DNA of 64,000 nt from assembly GCA_964603615.1 (NCBI GenBank), contig CAZRVU010000001.1:142621-206620 (forward strand). The letters run 5' to 3'. The position numbers and the translations under genes were made by a program. Every line of letters begins with the position of its first letter. Position 1 is the first letter of the stretch. The DNA comes from JAAZMI01 sp964603615 (GTDB lineage Bacteria > Bacillota > Dethiobacteria > DTU022 > UBA8154). This document shows, in pieces, positions 24,115-33,306 of the stretch. The notes under the pieces are model-generated. The model worked only from the letters and a program-made list of their open reading frames with translations, did no database searches and was not told the DNA's origin.

Positions 24115-26514
24115 TTATTTGTTTTTGTTTGCCTTTTCATCTTCTTCACGTTTTTTCTGAAGGGCTGCTAAGACTTTTTCCGGCGTAATAGGTACCTCCG
24201 TGAATCTTATCCCAATTGCATCGTAAATAGCATTGACGATAGCCGGAAAGGTAGGTTGAACTGCGCCCTCACCCGTTTCTTTTGCTCCAAAGGGAGCAGT
24301 CGGATCATAGCTGTCTGTCAGTGTGTTGATCTCCATCTCCGGCATCTCCATCACTGTCGGCATCTTGTAATCATGGAAATTGGGGTTCAGGTGTATACCG
24401 TTTTCATCAAAAACTTGATCCTCGTAAAGGCAGGCTCCCAGGTTGTACATGATGGACCCTTCAACCTGTCCGTCTGCGGCCATGGGATTGATCATCGTCC
24501 CCATATCGCCGGATTCGGTCACTTTATTTACCTTAATTTTACCGGTTTCTAGATCCACATCTACCTCGAATATCTGACAACTAAAACCAAATGTGGGTGA
24601 GTGGCCAATGTTTGCACCTTGAGCCCTGTTGCCGCTTACAAGGTCGATGCCCTTGCGCCGTGGTGGTGAAAAATGTCCAATGGCTGCGAGCGAACCTGTT
24701 GTGTTGACAGCCATCTCCACTACTTTTTCCCAGGCGATGCTTTTTCTTTTTCCTTCAAACAAAGAATATATCTTGCGATCTTTGATTGCCAAATGATCGG
24801 CCCGGCAACCGAGCATCCCGGCCGCCACTTCCTTGAGTTTCTGGTTAATCTGTTCAGCCGCTTCCCTAATCGCGGTTCCGGTGGCATAGGTTAGGCGGCT
24901 GGCAAAGGTGCCAAGGTCAAAAGCTCCGAGTTCGGTATCGTGCGACTGTACGTGTACATCTTCAAAATGAATGCCCAACGCTTCTGCAGCCATCTGGGCC
25001 ATAACGGTATTGACGCCTTGCCCGATGTCGATACAGGCACAGTGCAGGGTTACCCCGCCTTCGGTATCCACACGGATGAGTGCCGATGTATGCGGCTTGT
25101 AAGATAGGTATAGGGTATAAGCTGTGCCGGTAATGTAATAGCCGCCACCCAGGCCAATACCTTTGCCATAGGGTAATTTGCCATGTTTTTCTAGATAGCC
25201 CGATTTTTCCACAGCCGTTTGTAGACTTCTCTTATATTCGGTGTGAGGGACGTACATATTGTTTATGGCTGTATAGCCCGACTCCACAGCGTTTTTCATT
25301 TTAATTTCGTAGGGGCTGACGCCCATCATTTCAGCCAGTTCATCTAGCATGCACTCCATGGCGAACCTTGGCTGCACCCCGCCAAGACCCCGCATGGCGC
25401 CGGAGCTGGGCTTGTTGGTATATACAGACCTGCCCCGGAAGCGGGCATTGGGCACCTTGTATGGTAGGTGGATCATAGAGGCAGTGTAGAACAAAACGAC
25501 GACGCCCCAACTAGAATAGGCACCCTTGTCGAGGGTATTGTCAAAATCCACCGCCTGGATGTAACCTTCCTTGTCCAGGCCAATTTTCATTTTGATGTGG
25601 CAGGGATGACGACCCTTATTAGTGTAGAAAACTTCATGGCGGTTAAAAGTGACCTTGACCGGGCGGCCAATCTTTCTGGAGAGCAGGCAGGCTACAAATT
25701 CTGAAGAACATGCTTCCCCTTTGCCGCCAAAACCGCCCCCCACCGTGGGGATGGTAACACGGATCTTGTTCATGGGCATCTCCAAGACGTTTGCTAACTG
25801 CCGGTGCAGGTAGTGGGCAACCTGGCTACTCGACCAGAGGCGCAAACTGTCATTTTGGGGGTCATAGTCGGCCAGGGCGGATTGAGGTTCAAGAAAGCCC
25901 TGGTGAGGCATGTTGGTTTTGAATTCTTTTTCCAAAACATATTCACATTCTGCAAAGGCTTTATCCGGATCGCCGAAAAGCTGCTCACCTTCGTGTAAAA
26001 TATTACCCGGGGCCTCCTCATGAATCTGAACCTCCGCAGCCCGCTGCATAGATTCGAAAGGATCCAGTAGGACAGGCAGGGGTTCATACTCTACTGCAAT
26101 TAGGTCCAAAGCTTCCTGAGCAGTTTCTTCGTCAATGGCAGCTACAGCAGCCACTCCTTCGCCCTGGAAGCGAACCTTGTCAATAGCCAGCACAGTTTCA
26201 TTGGCTGCCTGAGGTACGATCCCCCATTTGTTGGGAGCTTCGTCGCCCGTGAGCACGGCCAGCACTCCAGGATGCGCCAGGGCTTTACTGCAATCGATCT
26301 TTTTAATCCTGGCATGGGCATATTCTTTGCAGCGCTTGATTTTGCCGTAGACCATGCCCGGAAGGGTGATATCGTCTGTATAGATTGCTTCTCCCCTGGC
26401 TTTGTCCGGGCTGTCCAACTTAGGCACGCTTCTACCAACCTGTGTGAACTCTCTTTCCTCCTGATAGGCGGGCACACCTTTGCGTACATATTGTTCTTTA
26501 TCCCAGATTCCCAT
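24115..26514 (-). CDS. molybdenum hydroxylase large subunit (xanthine dehydrogenase/CoxL family)
   Basis: Molybdopterin-binding catalytic subunit, 799 residues. The N-terminal hammerhead-like part (R-G-E-A-I-Y-T-D-D-I), the G-G-G-F-G-G-K-G loop, the S-G-A-M-R-G-L-G-G-V-Q stretch that sits at the Mo site, and the C-terminal catalytic glutamate in A-K-E-T-G-E-G are visible. It lacks the A-Y-x-C-S-F-R loop of true CO dehydrogenases. Together with the [2Fe-2S] and FAD subunits it forms a complete hydroxylase. Substrate is open: an aldehyde, an N-heterocycle or an aromatic acyl-CoA. Its ATG overlaps the small-subunit stop by one base (TAATG). Confidence 0.87.
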   Translation of the reverse strand: MGIWDKEQYVRKGVPAYQEEREFTQVGRSVPKLDSPDKARGEAIYTDDITLPGMVYGKIKRCKEYAHARIKKIDCSKALAHPGVLAVLTGDEAPNKWGIVPQAANETVLAIDKVRFQGEGVAAVAAIDEETAQEALDLIAVEYEPLPVLLDPFESMQRAAEVQIHEEAPGNILHEGEQLFGDPDKAFAECEYVLEKEFKTNMPHQGFLEPQSALADYDPQNDSLRLWSSSQVAHYLHRQLANVLEMPMNKIRVTIPTVGGGFGGKGEACSSEFVACLLSRKIGRPVKVTFNRHEVFYTNKGRHPCHIKMKIGLDKEGYIQAVDFDNTLDKGAYSSWGVVVLFYTASMIHLPYKVPNARFRGRSVYTNKPSSGAMRGLGGVQPRFAMECMLDELAEMMGVSPYEIKMKNAVESGYTAINNMYVPHTEYKRSLQTAVEKSGYLEKHGKLPYGKGIGLGGGYYITGTAYTLYLSYKPHTSALIRVDTEGGVTLHCACIDIGQGVNTVMAQMAAEALGIHFEDVHVQSHDTELGAFDLGTFASRLTYATGTAIREAAEQINQKLKEVAAGMLGCRADHLAIKDRKIYSLFEGKRKSIAWEKVVEMAVNTTGSLAAIGHFSPPRRKGIDLVSGNRAQGANIGHSPTFGFSCQIFEVDVDLETGKIKVNKVTESGDMGTMINPMAADGQVEGSIMYNLGACLYEDQVFDENGIHLNPNFHDYKMPTVMEMPEMEINTLTDSYDPTAPFGAKETGEGAVQPTFPAIVNAIYDAIGIRFTEVPITPEKVLAALQKKREEDEKANKNK

Positions 26515-27011
26515 TATTTCGCCCCTTCCTTAGAAATGGATTCAGAGGCGGCCTCTACGGCCTCCACTATTTTTTTATAGCCGGTGCAGCGGCAAAGATT
26601 GCCAGCAATAGCACGTTTGATCTCTTCCCTGGTAGGGTTGCTGTTGCTATCCAGCAAGGCTTTAGAAGCCATAATCATTCCCGGTGTGCAGTACCCACAC
26701 TGGATGGCACCATGTTGTACGTAAGCTTGCTGCAGCGGATGCAGTTCACCTTTTTCGTTCGCAAGGCCCTCGATGGTGGTAATCCCTTTACCCTGGCAGG
26801 TAATTGCCAAAGTCAGGCAGGAGAGCACTGGTTTACCATCGATCAACACGGTACAGGCACCGCAATCCCCCTGTCCACAACCTTTCTTTGTTCCGGTCAA
26901 GCCAACATTTTTTCTGATCACATCCACCAGCAAATCCCGGGGATGAACGGGTATTTCATAATCCTGACCATTGATATTTAAGGAAATTAATTGTTTAGGT
27001 TTTGTTTTCAT
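26514..27011 (-). CDS. molybdenum hydroxylase [2Fe-2S] subunit (CoxS/HcrC-like)
   Basis: Electron-transfer subunit with two [2Fe-2S] clusters. The N-terminal plant-ferredoxin domain has G-C-G-Q-G-D-C-G-A-C with a later Cys in V-L-S-C, and the C-terminal helical domain has C-G-Y-C-T-P-G and N-L-C-R-C-T-G-Y. All eight cysteines are present; 165 residues is normal. It sits between the FAD and Mo subunits with near-zero gaps. Confidence 0.92.
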   Translation of the reverse strand: MKTKPKQLISLNINGQDYEIPVHPRDLLVDVIRKNVGLTGTKKGCGQGDCGACTVLIDGKPVLSCLTLAITCQGKGITTIEGLANEKGELHPLQQAYVQHGAIQCGYCTPGMIMASKALLDSNSNPTREEIKRAIAGNLCRCTGYKKIVEAVEAASESISKEGAK

Positions 27012-27017
27012 TCTGCT

Positions 27018-27899
27018 TCATGCCTCCTTCGCCGCGTTAAATGTATCCTGTAGCAACCTGCGGGCCAACACTTTGACTATTTCACGCCGGTATTTTGCAG
27101 AACCCCGGATATCGGAGATAGGTTTAGCTTCCCCGACTGCTGCCTCTGCTGCTTTTTCAACCAACTCCGGGATGAGCCCTTCCCCGACGAGCAAACCCGG
27201 AACCGCCTGGGAAGACAAGGGTCTCGGAGCAACAGAGCCCATCACGAGACGGAGATCCTTAATCGTGCGGGAATCGCTTTCCAACACGATGTAGATCGCC
27301 ATATTCACGGCATCGATTTCCATTGCGTCTCTCAAACCGATATAAGCATAGCGGCTAGCTGATTTGGGAGCCGGTTCCGGCAGGATAAACCCGGTTAAGA
27401 TCTCATTACGGGCTAAAGCAGTATTCCGGTTACCCAAAATAAATTCGGCAAGGGGCAGTTCCCTATTCCCGGCCAGACTACTGAGCACAACCCTGGCGCC
27501 CAGAGCTACAAGCGGCGTAGGCGTCTCCGCTGCGGGGGATGCATTGCAACTGTTACCGCCAAGTGTAGCCATAGTCCTAACTTGTACAGAGCCCAGTTCA
27601 CCCGCTGCCTGATGCAAAGCAAAATATTTCTCCCGGATAATTGCCGCACGTTCCACATCCACAATTTTTGTAGCCGCACCGATAGTCGCACCTTTACCCG
27701 GCTCATAGGATATACCCTTAAATGCCGCTATTTGGTTAATATCAATCATATATTCCGGCTGAACCAATTTATCTTTCATTAAAACGAACAAATCCGTGCC
27801 GCCTGCCAGCACTTTGGCTTTATCTCCCAGTCGATCGAGTAAGGCCAGGGCTTCTTCTGGCACCTGGGGCACAAAATATTCAAAATGATTTAAATACAC
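27018..27899 (-). CDS. molybdenum hydroxylase FAD-binding subunit (CoxM family)
   Basis: Medium subunit with the FAD-binding PCMH fold: A-G-G-T-D-L at about 35-40, G-A-A-T-K-I, and T-L-G-G-N-S-C-N-A-S-P-A-A. At 293 residues it lacks the roughly 40-residue insertion with an extra [4Fe-4S] cluster found in the 4-hydroxybenzoyl-CoA reductase medium subunit, which argues against an Hcr assignment. GTG start with GGAGGTGG. First gene of the three-subunit operon, 28 bases downstream of the PadR gene and so probably cotranscribed with it. Confidence 0.9.
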   Translation of the reverse strand: MYLNHFEYFVPQVPEEALALLDRLGDKAKVLAGGTDLFVLMKDKLVQPEYMIDINQIAAFKGISYEPGKGATIGAATKIVDVERAAIIREKYFALHQAAGELGSVQVRTMATLGGNSCNASPAAETPTPLVALGARVVLSSLAGNRELPLAEFILGNRNTALARNEILTGFILPEPAPKSASRYAYIGLRDAMEIDAVNMAIYIVLESDSRTIKDLRLVMGSVAPRPLSSQAVPGLLVGEGLIPELVEKAAEAAVGEAKPISDIRGSAKYRREIVKVLARRLLQDTFNAAKEA

Positions 27900-27927
27900 C
27901 TAAAGCCACCTCCTTATATCTTCACAG

Positions 27928-28467
27928 TTAATCATTCCCGGATATTTCTTGCAAAATATCCTGTAAAAATTTCTCTTCCGCTGCACGAAAACTAATTAAA
28001 TTTTTAATCACAGCTTTCCTTTTTAAAGTGCTTTCATTTTTAGACCTATAAATTTCTTGCATTCTTTTTCTGTTGATTTGAACCTTGCTTAACCTTTTGG
28101 CAATGCAGTTTACTATTTCCCCTGTTGTAAGTAGATCGGAAGCCTCCAGGCCAATATTCAAATCTAGATAATACCATTCCAAATTGATAAGAAGCCTTTT
28201 TGCTGCTTTAATAAGTGCTTCTTTACCATATTCCGTAATGTAATACCTGTTTCTGTCCGGCATTTTCCCCTCCTTTTCTTTTTGGGAATAAACCAGGCCC
28301 TTTTCCTTCAACCTTTTTAATACCTGGTAGATAGAAGCCACGCCAATTTTAACCCACCTTCTCATCTCCCTGGCATCAATTGTTTTATCGATTTCATAGG
28401 CATAAGAAGGTTTTTCATTAACAATACTCAGTAAGATTACTTCAATATTGGATAATCCTGTTTCCAT
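27928..28467 (-). CDS. PadR-family transcriptional regulator
   Basis: Winged-helix regulator. The N-terminal about 95 residues have the PadR pattern (I-L-L-S-I-V-N-E-K-P-S-Y-A-Y-E-I, then S-I-Y-Q-V-L-K-R-L-K-E-K-G-L-V and Y-Y-I-T-E-Y-G-K). The C-terminal part is a charged helix for dimerisation, as in longer PadR members. PadR proteins often respond to phenolic acids. It precedes the hydroxylase genes and likely controls them and itself. The ATG at 28467 has AGGTGA at good spacing; an ATG two codons earlier is too close to it. Confidence 0.87.
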   Translation of the reverse strand: METGLSNIEVILLSIVNEKPSYAYEIDKTIDAREMRRWVKIGVASIYQVLKRLKEKGLVYSQKEKEGKMPDRNRYYITEYGKEALIKAAKRLLINLEWYYLDLNIGLEASDLLTTGEIVNCIAKRLSKVQINRKRMQEIYRSKNESTLKRKAVIKNLISFRAAEEKFLQDILQEISGND

Positions 28468-28576
28468 GATCATTCACCTAATTATGGTATGGGCTATAGT
28501 AGCATCCTCAAAAAAAATTTATTGCCTCGTTCCAGCCGGCTAACTGCAACCGGTAGATTATATAAATCATCCACCG

Positions 28577-28606
28577 GGCCATAAAAAGATATACTACACT
28601 ATGGCC
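28577..28606. promoter_or_regulatory. dyad in the region upstream of padR
   Basis: GGCCATA and TATGGCC, 16 bases apart, lie about 110 bases upstream of the PadR start. The 319-base gap (28474-28792) is otherwise AT-rich with several TATAAT-like hexamers but no convincing -35. It is the likely promoter region of the padR-hydroxylase operon; the dyad is a candidate operator. Confidence 0.3.
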
Positions 28607-28792
28607 TTAAATATTTTTATTGCCAAAATTATTATAATATGTGTCTGGTTTTTTGTCTACTGCATTCCTAGCATTATAATTTAGGTTGCTGCGCTTAAAA
28701 CAGCCAGTTATGATTTTTCCAAAACTGACACGTCAATTCATGTTATAAAGCAATCCAGTCAGGGAAGGTTTGATGAACTCCAACGCAATGGT

Positions 28793-29395
28793 TCAATCGT
28801 AGTTGATCTCTTCAATTTCATTATTGTGATTAATTCTATTAACATAATAACGTGAATACAGTGCCCCGACTGGATTGTGAGCAAGCAGGCGATCTTTGAC
28901 GATTAAAGTTGTTACCGGGGCCTGGGAGTACTTGTTAAATAGGATATCATGGCCAAGGCAAAGCCCTGCAATAATGTTGAGCTCTGTACGATCATCCTGC
29001 AGAACTTTAGCTTGCATGAGAGGGTTGCACATAATTTCATTTTTGAGAGAATCTCTTTTTTTAAGGCCAAAGTCTTCCTTGGGTACTCCACAGACCCTAC
29101 AGCAGATGCTTGAAACAGTAAAATATTTCCGGAGCAAAGCACAAAGTAGCTGTGCTTCTTTTTCTAGACCAATACAAAAGGCTACCCCCAAACGTTTGTA
29201 ATTCATTTCCCGGCAAAAAATAATCAACTCTTCTACCCTTGATTTTTGAAAATAGTAATTTACTTCGATTGCTGCAGTAACCTTAAGAATTTTTTGATCT
29301 TCGGGTGAACTGTACAGGCCCTGAACTTCACTTTTTGTACCCATGCAATCTTTTCCCTGGTTACATTTTTTATCCGTGCAAAGATCGCATTTCAT
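28793..29395 (-). CDS. DUF1847 domain metal-binding protein
   Basis: A cysteine-rich protein of 200 residues. It opens with C-D-L-C and continues C-N-Q-G-K-D-C; further cysteines lie in S-S-I-C-C-R-V-C-G and I-A-G-L-C-L-G-H-D. The spacing and the closing A-P-V-T-T-L-I-V-K-D-R segment match the DUF1847 family, which is seen mostly in anaerobes; function unknown, with Zn or Fe-S binding expected. Near the molybdenum hydroxylase and the radical enzyme cluster, but with its own ribosome site and 319 bases from padR. Confidence 0.75.
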   Translation of the reverse strand: MKCDLCTDKKCNQGKDCMGTKSEVQGLYSSPEDQKILKVTAAIEVNYYFQKSRVEELIIFCREMNYKRLGVAFCIGLEKEAQLLCALLRKYFTVSSICCRVCGVPKEDFGLKKRDSLKNEIMCNPLMQAKVLQDDRTELNIIAGLCLGHDILFNKYSQAPVTTLIVKDRLLAHNPVGALYSRYYVNRINHNNEIEEINYD

Positions 29396-29513
29396 GGTTT
29401 CACCCCTTTCTTCAATATTCAGGACTGATTAAAATATCTTTGGCTTTGCGTAGCATACCAGAAAGAATACCGGCAATCTAAGCTACCCTCCAAATCAGTT
29501 TTAAAATAGTTTT

Positions 29514-31100
29514 TTATTCCTCAATATATTTAGCCCGTAGTTCTTTTTTAACAATTTTACCGGCTGCGTTTTTAGGTAAACTTGCAACAATTTCGATTGA
29601 CTTTGGTGTCTTATAACCGGCTATACGTTGTTTACAAAAGGCCATGATTTCTTCGGCAGTAATTATCTTTTCTTTCTTTGGCACGATAACGGCGTGAACT
29701 TTTTCCACCCAGTAAGGATCAGGTATTCCTATTACGGCAGCTTCAAGTACTGCGGGATGCTGGTACAATACTTCCTCAACTTCCCGGGGAAATACATTTT
29801 CTCCTCCTGTGATGATCATATCTTTTTTACGATCAGCAATATAAATATAACCTTTTTCATCAAAATAGCCCATGTCCCCGGTATGCAGCCAACCGTCAAT
29901 AATTGTTTTTTTTGTGTCTTCCGGTTTTTGCCAGTAACCAACCATGATATGTTTGCTTTTAACAGCAATTTCACCCACGACGCCCATTGCAGAATCGTTC
30001 CCGTCCTTATCAACTATTCTTACCTGTACACCAATGTCGGGTTTGCCTGCAGATATAAGGTGTTTTTGATCGGCCCCCGGTATATTTACTACTGCATGAT
30101 CCTCTTTCGGCATATGCGTTATAGCCGGACCACTTTCACTTTGACCATAACCCTGTCCAAAAACATTACCAAAAATCTTTAAACCTTTTTTCAAAACCTC
30201 CATAGGCATCGGAGAGGCCCCGTACCAGATTAGTTTCATGGAACTAAGATCAAACTGGTCGAAATCAGGAACATTAAGCATGGCTACAAGTTGGGTTGGG
30301 ACAATATTCATGTGGGTGATTTTTTCTTCCTGGATAGTTTTTAATACTTCAGCCGGTTTAAAAAATTTATGGATAACAGTGCATGCTCCGGCGTACAAAA
30401 ATGTACGCAACCAGGTGTTTCCCGCAATATGAAACTGGGGAGTTACCTGCAGGTGTTTATCAATACGCTGTACATTAACATCCAGTGCAAAAGTGCTACA
30501 ATCACTTATAAAACAACTGTTTGTATATAGCGCTCCTCTTGGAACGCCCGTTGTCCCACTGGTGTAAATTATGCCGATCGGATCATTTTCTCCGACGTTT
30601 ATTTCCGGTTCTTCGTCCGGGTTGGAATCTAATAACTGCTGGTAAGCCACCATCTTGTCGGCAGATTCTTCAAGGATGATATAGTTGCGGATCCCGGGCA
30701 AACGCGGTCTAAGTTCATTGACTGTATCTACTAGTTCCGGACCAACAAAAAGTGTTTCGGTTTCAGAATACCTAATTAAATATTCTAGTTCATCTGCTGT
30801 TAGCCTTGGATTGAAAGGCGAGGCGATAAAACCCCCCTTCATGGCTACCCCGTATATTACGGCTGCTTCTACGCAGTTCCAGGCAAGAAGCCCAATAGTT
30901 TCCCCTTTTTTTACTCCCATTTTGAGCAGTGCGTGAATAATTTTATTGACCGCAGCATTATATTGCGCATGGGTTAATCTGGTGGATTCATAGACAAAAG
31001 CTTCGTTATCGGGAAAAAGAAGCGCATTGCGATATATTATGTCAGCGAAAGTACCAATATGATAACGTGAAAGATCTTTCAACAAATACTGCCTGGACAT
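29514..31100 (-). CDS. AMP-forming acyl-CoA synthetase (ligase 2)
   Basis: Acid:CoA ligase of the ANL superfamily, 528 residues. Shows I-Y-T-S-G-T-T-G-V-P-R-G, Y-G-Q-S-E-S-G-P, W-L-H-T-G-D-M-G, D-R-K-K-D-M-I-I-T-G-G-E-N-V-F-P-R-E-V-E, and the catalytic lysine in K-N-A-A-G-K-I-V-K. The frame continues 32 codons upstream, but the ATG at 31100 is preceded by a perfect AGGAGG and starts the conserved part. It lies 190 bases after dctM of the radical enzyme cluster, in the same direction, so it may activate a product of that pathway. Confidence 0.85.
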   Translation of the reverse strand: MSRQYLLKDLSRYHIGTFADIIYRNALLFPDNEAFVYESTRLTHAQYNAAVNKIIHALLKMGVKKGETIGLLAWNCVEAAVIYGVAMKGGFIASPFNPRLTADELEYLIRYSETETLFVGPELVDTVNELRPRLPGIRNYIILEESADKMVAYQQLLDSNPDEEPEINVGENDPIGIIYTSGTTGVPRGALYTNSCFISDCSTFALDVNVQRIDKHLQVTPQFHIAGNTWLRTFLYAGACTVIHKFFKPAEVLKTIQEEKITHMNIVPTQLVAMLNVPDFDQFDLSSMKLIWYGASPMPMEVLKKGLKIFGNVFGQGYGQSESGPAITHMPKEDHAVVNIPGADQKHLISAGKPDIGVQVRIVDKDGNDSAMGVVGEIAVKSKHIMVGYWQKPEDTKKTIIDGWLHTGDMGYFDEKGYIYIADRKKDMIITGGENVFPREVEEVLYQHPAVLEAAVIGIPDPYWVEKVHAVIVPKKEKIITAEEIMAFCKQRIAGYKTPKSIEIVASLPKNAAGKIVKKELRAKYIEE

Positions 31101-31290
31101 TTTAATACCTCCTGGTATAGGTTTATTTGTTATTAGATAAATAGTAAAGATATTTAAAGAATGTAAATCGTTAATCTGCTGCCGTTTAGTTGCCACTTTT
31201 GGGGAACTTTAATATGCTTACAAAGCTTATACTAAAAAACCCTTCACAAATATAGAGCTAACAGTTGTTACTGAAATCCCTTTCCATTCT

Positions 31291-32595
31291 TTAGTACCTG
31301 ATTAGGCTGGGTAGAAAAGTAGCAATCCCGGGAAAAGCTGATACTATAATGACACAGATGATCATCGCAATAAAGAAGGGCAGCGTCCCCCTGAAAACAG
31401 TAACCATGTCAATGTCCTTTGCTATTCCGCATACGGCATAGACGTTTACACCTATCGGGGGTGTAATTACCCCCATTTCAGATACCAGGACCATCATTAC
31501 TCCAAACCAGATGGGGTCAAACCCCAACGATAAAATAATAGGGTAAAAAATTGGCACTGTTAGCACAACCATGGCCATGGTATCCATAAGGCATCCTAGG
31601 AAAATGTAGATAACCACAATTAAAGCAAGTATAATATAGGGTGAAGTCTGTAATCCTACTAAGAAACTGGCTATCTCTGAAGGGAGCCTGCTGATTGCTA
31701 TAAAAGTGCCAAAAAGTTGCGCGCCGATCAGAATGACAAAAATCATCGCCGTAGTTTTTAAGGATTCTAAGAGAGAAGCTGACAGCCCGCGCCTGGTGAG
31801 GCGCCTACAAACTATTCCATAAACGAGAATAATGAAAGCACCCGCCCCGGCAGCTTCTGTAGGTGTAAACAGCCCCAGGTAAAGCCCGCCGATGATCACC
31901 AAGAACACGATCAAAACAGGAATAGCCCTTTTGGCTTCAACTATTTTTTCAATCCAACTTGTCTTCGGGCCGGGCGGCCCCAGATCTGCCCGCAGCAATG
32001 TTTGTAAATAGATACTGCCCATGAATAATAAAGTTAGCAAAAAACTTGGCAAAATGCCGGCAATGAACAGAGCCCCGATGGATTGCTCGGTCATTAATCC
32101 ATACAGGACAAAAATGGAACTGGGCGGGATCAATATTCCCAGGGATCCTGCTGCAGCAACGGTACCGGTAGCCAAACTCGGGTGGTACCCGTGCCGTTTC
32201 ATTTCCGGTAAAGCCATTTTGCCCATGGTGACCGCTGTTGCTAAGGTTGAGCCACTTACTGCGCTAAAGCCCGCGCATCCCAAGACGGTAGCCATAGCCA
32301 ACCCCCCGCGCCATTCCCCGACCCATTTGTGGGCAGCACGAAAAAGGGATTCACTTAACCCAGCATGAAAGGCTACAGCCCCCATCAATAGAAACAGGGG
32401 CAAAATACTAAAGTCGTAACTGGCTAGGGTGGAATATGGAACTGTACTTAGCAAACCAAGGGCACCACTTATGTTTGTCAAAGTTGCAAATCCTATAAAA
32501 CCCACCAGGGCCATAGCCAGCCCAACCGGCATGCCAATAAAAAGTAATACTACGAGCAACCCTATGCCCAAAAAACCAATAGTGACAGGCTCCAC
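31291..32595 (-). CDS. TRAP transporter large permease DctM (system 1)
   Basis: Main sodium-coupled transport subunit, 434 residues with about a dozen hydrophobic helices. Typical pieces are G-M-P-V-G-L-A-M-A at the start, G-F-S-A-V-S-G-S-T-L-A-T-A, G-I-L-I-P-P-S, and late P-P-I-G-V-N-V-Y. It follows dctQ by 2 bases. TRAP systems import organic acids with a periplasmic-type binding protein, here encoded two genes upstream. Confidence 0.93.
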   Translation of the reverse strand: MEPVTIGFLGIGLLVVLLFIGMPVGLAMALVGFIGFATLTNISGALGLLSTVPYSTLASYDFSILPLFLLMGAVAFHAGLSESLFRAAHKWVGEWRGGLAMATVLGCAGFSAVSGSTLATAVTMGKMALPEMKRHGYHPSLATGTVAAAGSLGILIPPSSIFVLYGLMTEQSIGALFIAGILPSFLLTLLFMGSIYLQTLLRADLGPPGPKTSWIEKIVEAKRAIPVLIVFLVIIGGLYLGLFTPTEAAGAGAFIILVYGIVCRRLTRRGLSASLLESLKTTAMIFVILIGAQLFGTFIAISRLPSEIASFLVGLQTSPYIILALIVVIYIFLGCLMDTMAMVVLTVPIFYPIILSLGFDPIWFGVMMVLVSEMGVITPPIGVNVYAVCGIAKDIDMVTVFRGTLPFFIAMIICVIIVSAFPGIATFLPSLIRY

Positions 32596-32597
32596 CG

Positions 32598-33128
32598 CTA
32601 TTCCTCCTCCCCCGTTAACTCAATATTATTTAGCCGTAATAATTGTATAGACAGTTCTAACATAAATAAAACGTAAGAGAAAGCAAGGATAACACTAAAG
32701 GGGAAACGGGGGATTTTTAGTACACCCGAAACCGAGCCTGAATGCCAAATGTCTATTGCATGCACGATACCCTGCCAGGTCATAAGAGCCACAATGCCAA
32801 AGCTAAGCAGCAAACTGATAAAATTAGCTGCTTGCTTACCTCTTCGTGGTAACCGTTCAACAAACAAATCAACCCTGACATGTTCTTGTTGGGAAGCGCA
32901 ATAGGCAAATCCTAGGGAACCCACGCAAACCATTAAGTATTGAATTAGCTCCACTGCACCTGGAACGGGCAGGGTAAAGAAATAACGTCCGATAACGTGT
33001 ACCGATACAAGCATGACGAGTAAAAACAAAAATATGGATGCAAGGTTGTTACTAAACAAGCTTATAGAACGAATACTTTTAACCAAGGGGACATCTATTT
33101 TTCCAGGTTGCACCATGTTTATATCCAT
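32598..33128 (-). CDS. TRAP transporter small permease DctQ (system 1)
   Basis: Four-helix small membrane subunit, 176 residues. Typical features are the early V-H-V-I-G-R-Y-F, then P-G-A-V-E-L-I-Q-Y-L, A-Y-C-A-S-Q-Q-E-H-V-R-V-D-L-F, and a final hydrophobic helix. A hairpin-forming segment (33179-33237) separates it from dctP. The start could be the first ATG or the one four codons later. Confidence 0.88.
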   Translation of the reverse strand: MDINMVQPGKIDVPLVKSIRSISLFSNNLASIFLFLLVMLVSVHVIGRYFFTLPVPGAVELIQYLMVCVGSLGFAYCASQQEHVRVDLFVERLPRRGKQAANFISLLLSFGIVALMTWQGIVHAIDIWHSGSVSGVLKIPRFPFSVILAFSYVLFMLELSIQLLRLNNIELTGEEE

Positions 33129-33178
33129 TCCTTTCGCCTTTACTAATAGAGGGCAAGAATAAAATACCCACCTGGCCA

Positions 33179-33237
33179 GGAAGGGAGAGGCCCGGCAGAA
33201 ATTTTGACTTGTAGCACGGTACCGCGGGGCCCCTTCC
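33179..33237 (-). other. imperfect hairpin between dctP and dctQ (system 1)
   Basis: GGAAGGG at 33179-33185 pairs with CCCTTCC at 33231-33237, with partial extra pairing inside (GGCCC region with GGGGC). It lies in the 178-base dctP-dctQ gap. The second TRAP operon has a clear perfect hairpin at the same place, so this may be an attenuator that lets the binding protein be made in excess over the permease. Confidence 0.45.
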
Positions 33238-33306
33238 CCAAAATACTGGCGGGATCCTTTTATATCAGGAGGAAAGCCTGAATTCTAGAGATTTTTGCCC
33301 TTATTC

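Noticed and set aside
24115..27899. Assignment of the molybdenum hydroxylase as 4-hydroxybenzoyl-CoA reductase or CO dehydrogenase
   Set aside because: The FAD subunit has no Cys-rich insertion for the extra [4Fe-4S] cluster, and the large subunit lacks the A-Y-x-C-S-F-R loop.
29628..30182. 184-codon open frame on the plus strand over ligase 2
   Set aside because: Antisense shadow of conserved ligase motifs; Phe/Tyr/His-rich translation is typical of a reversed frame.
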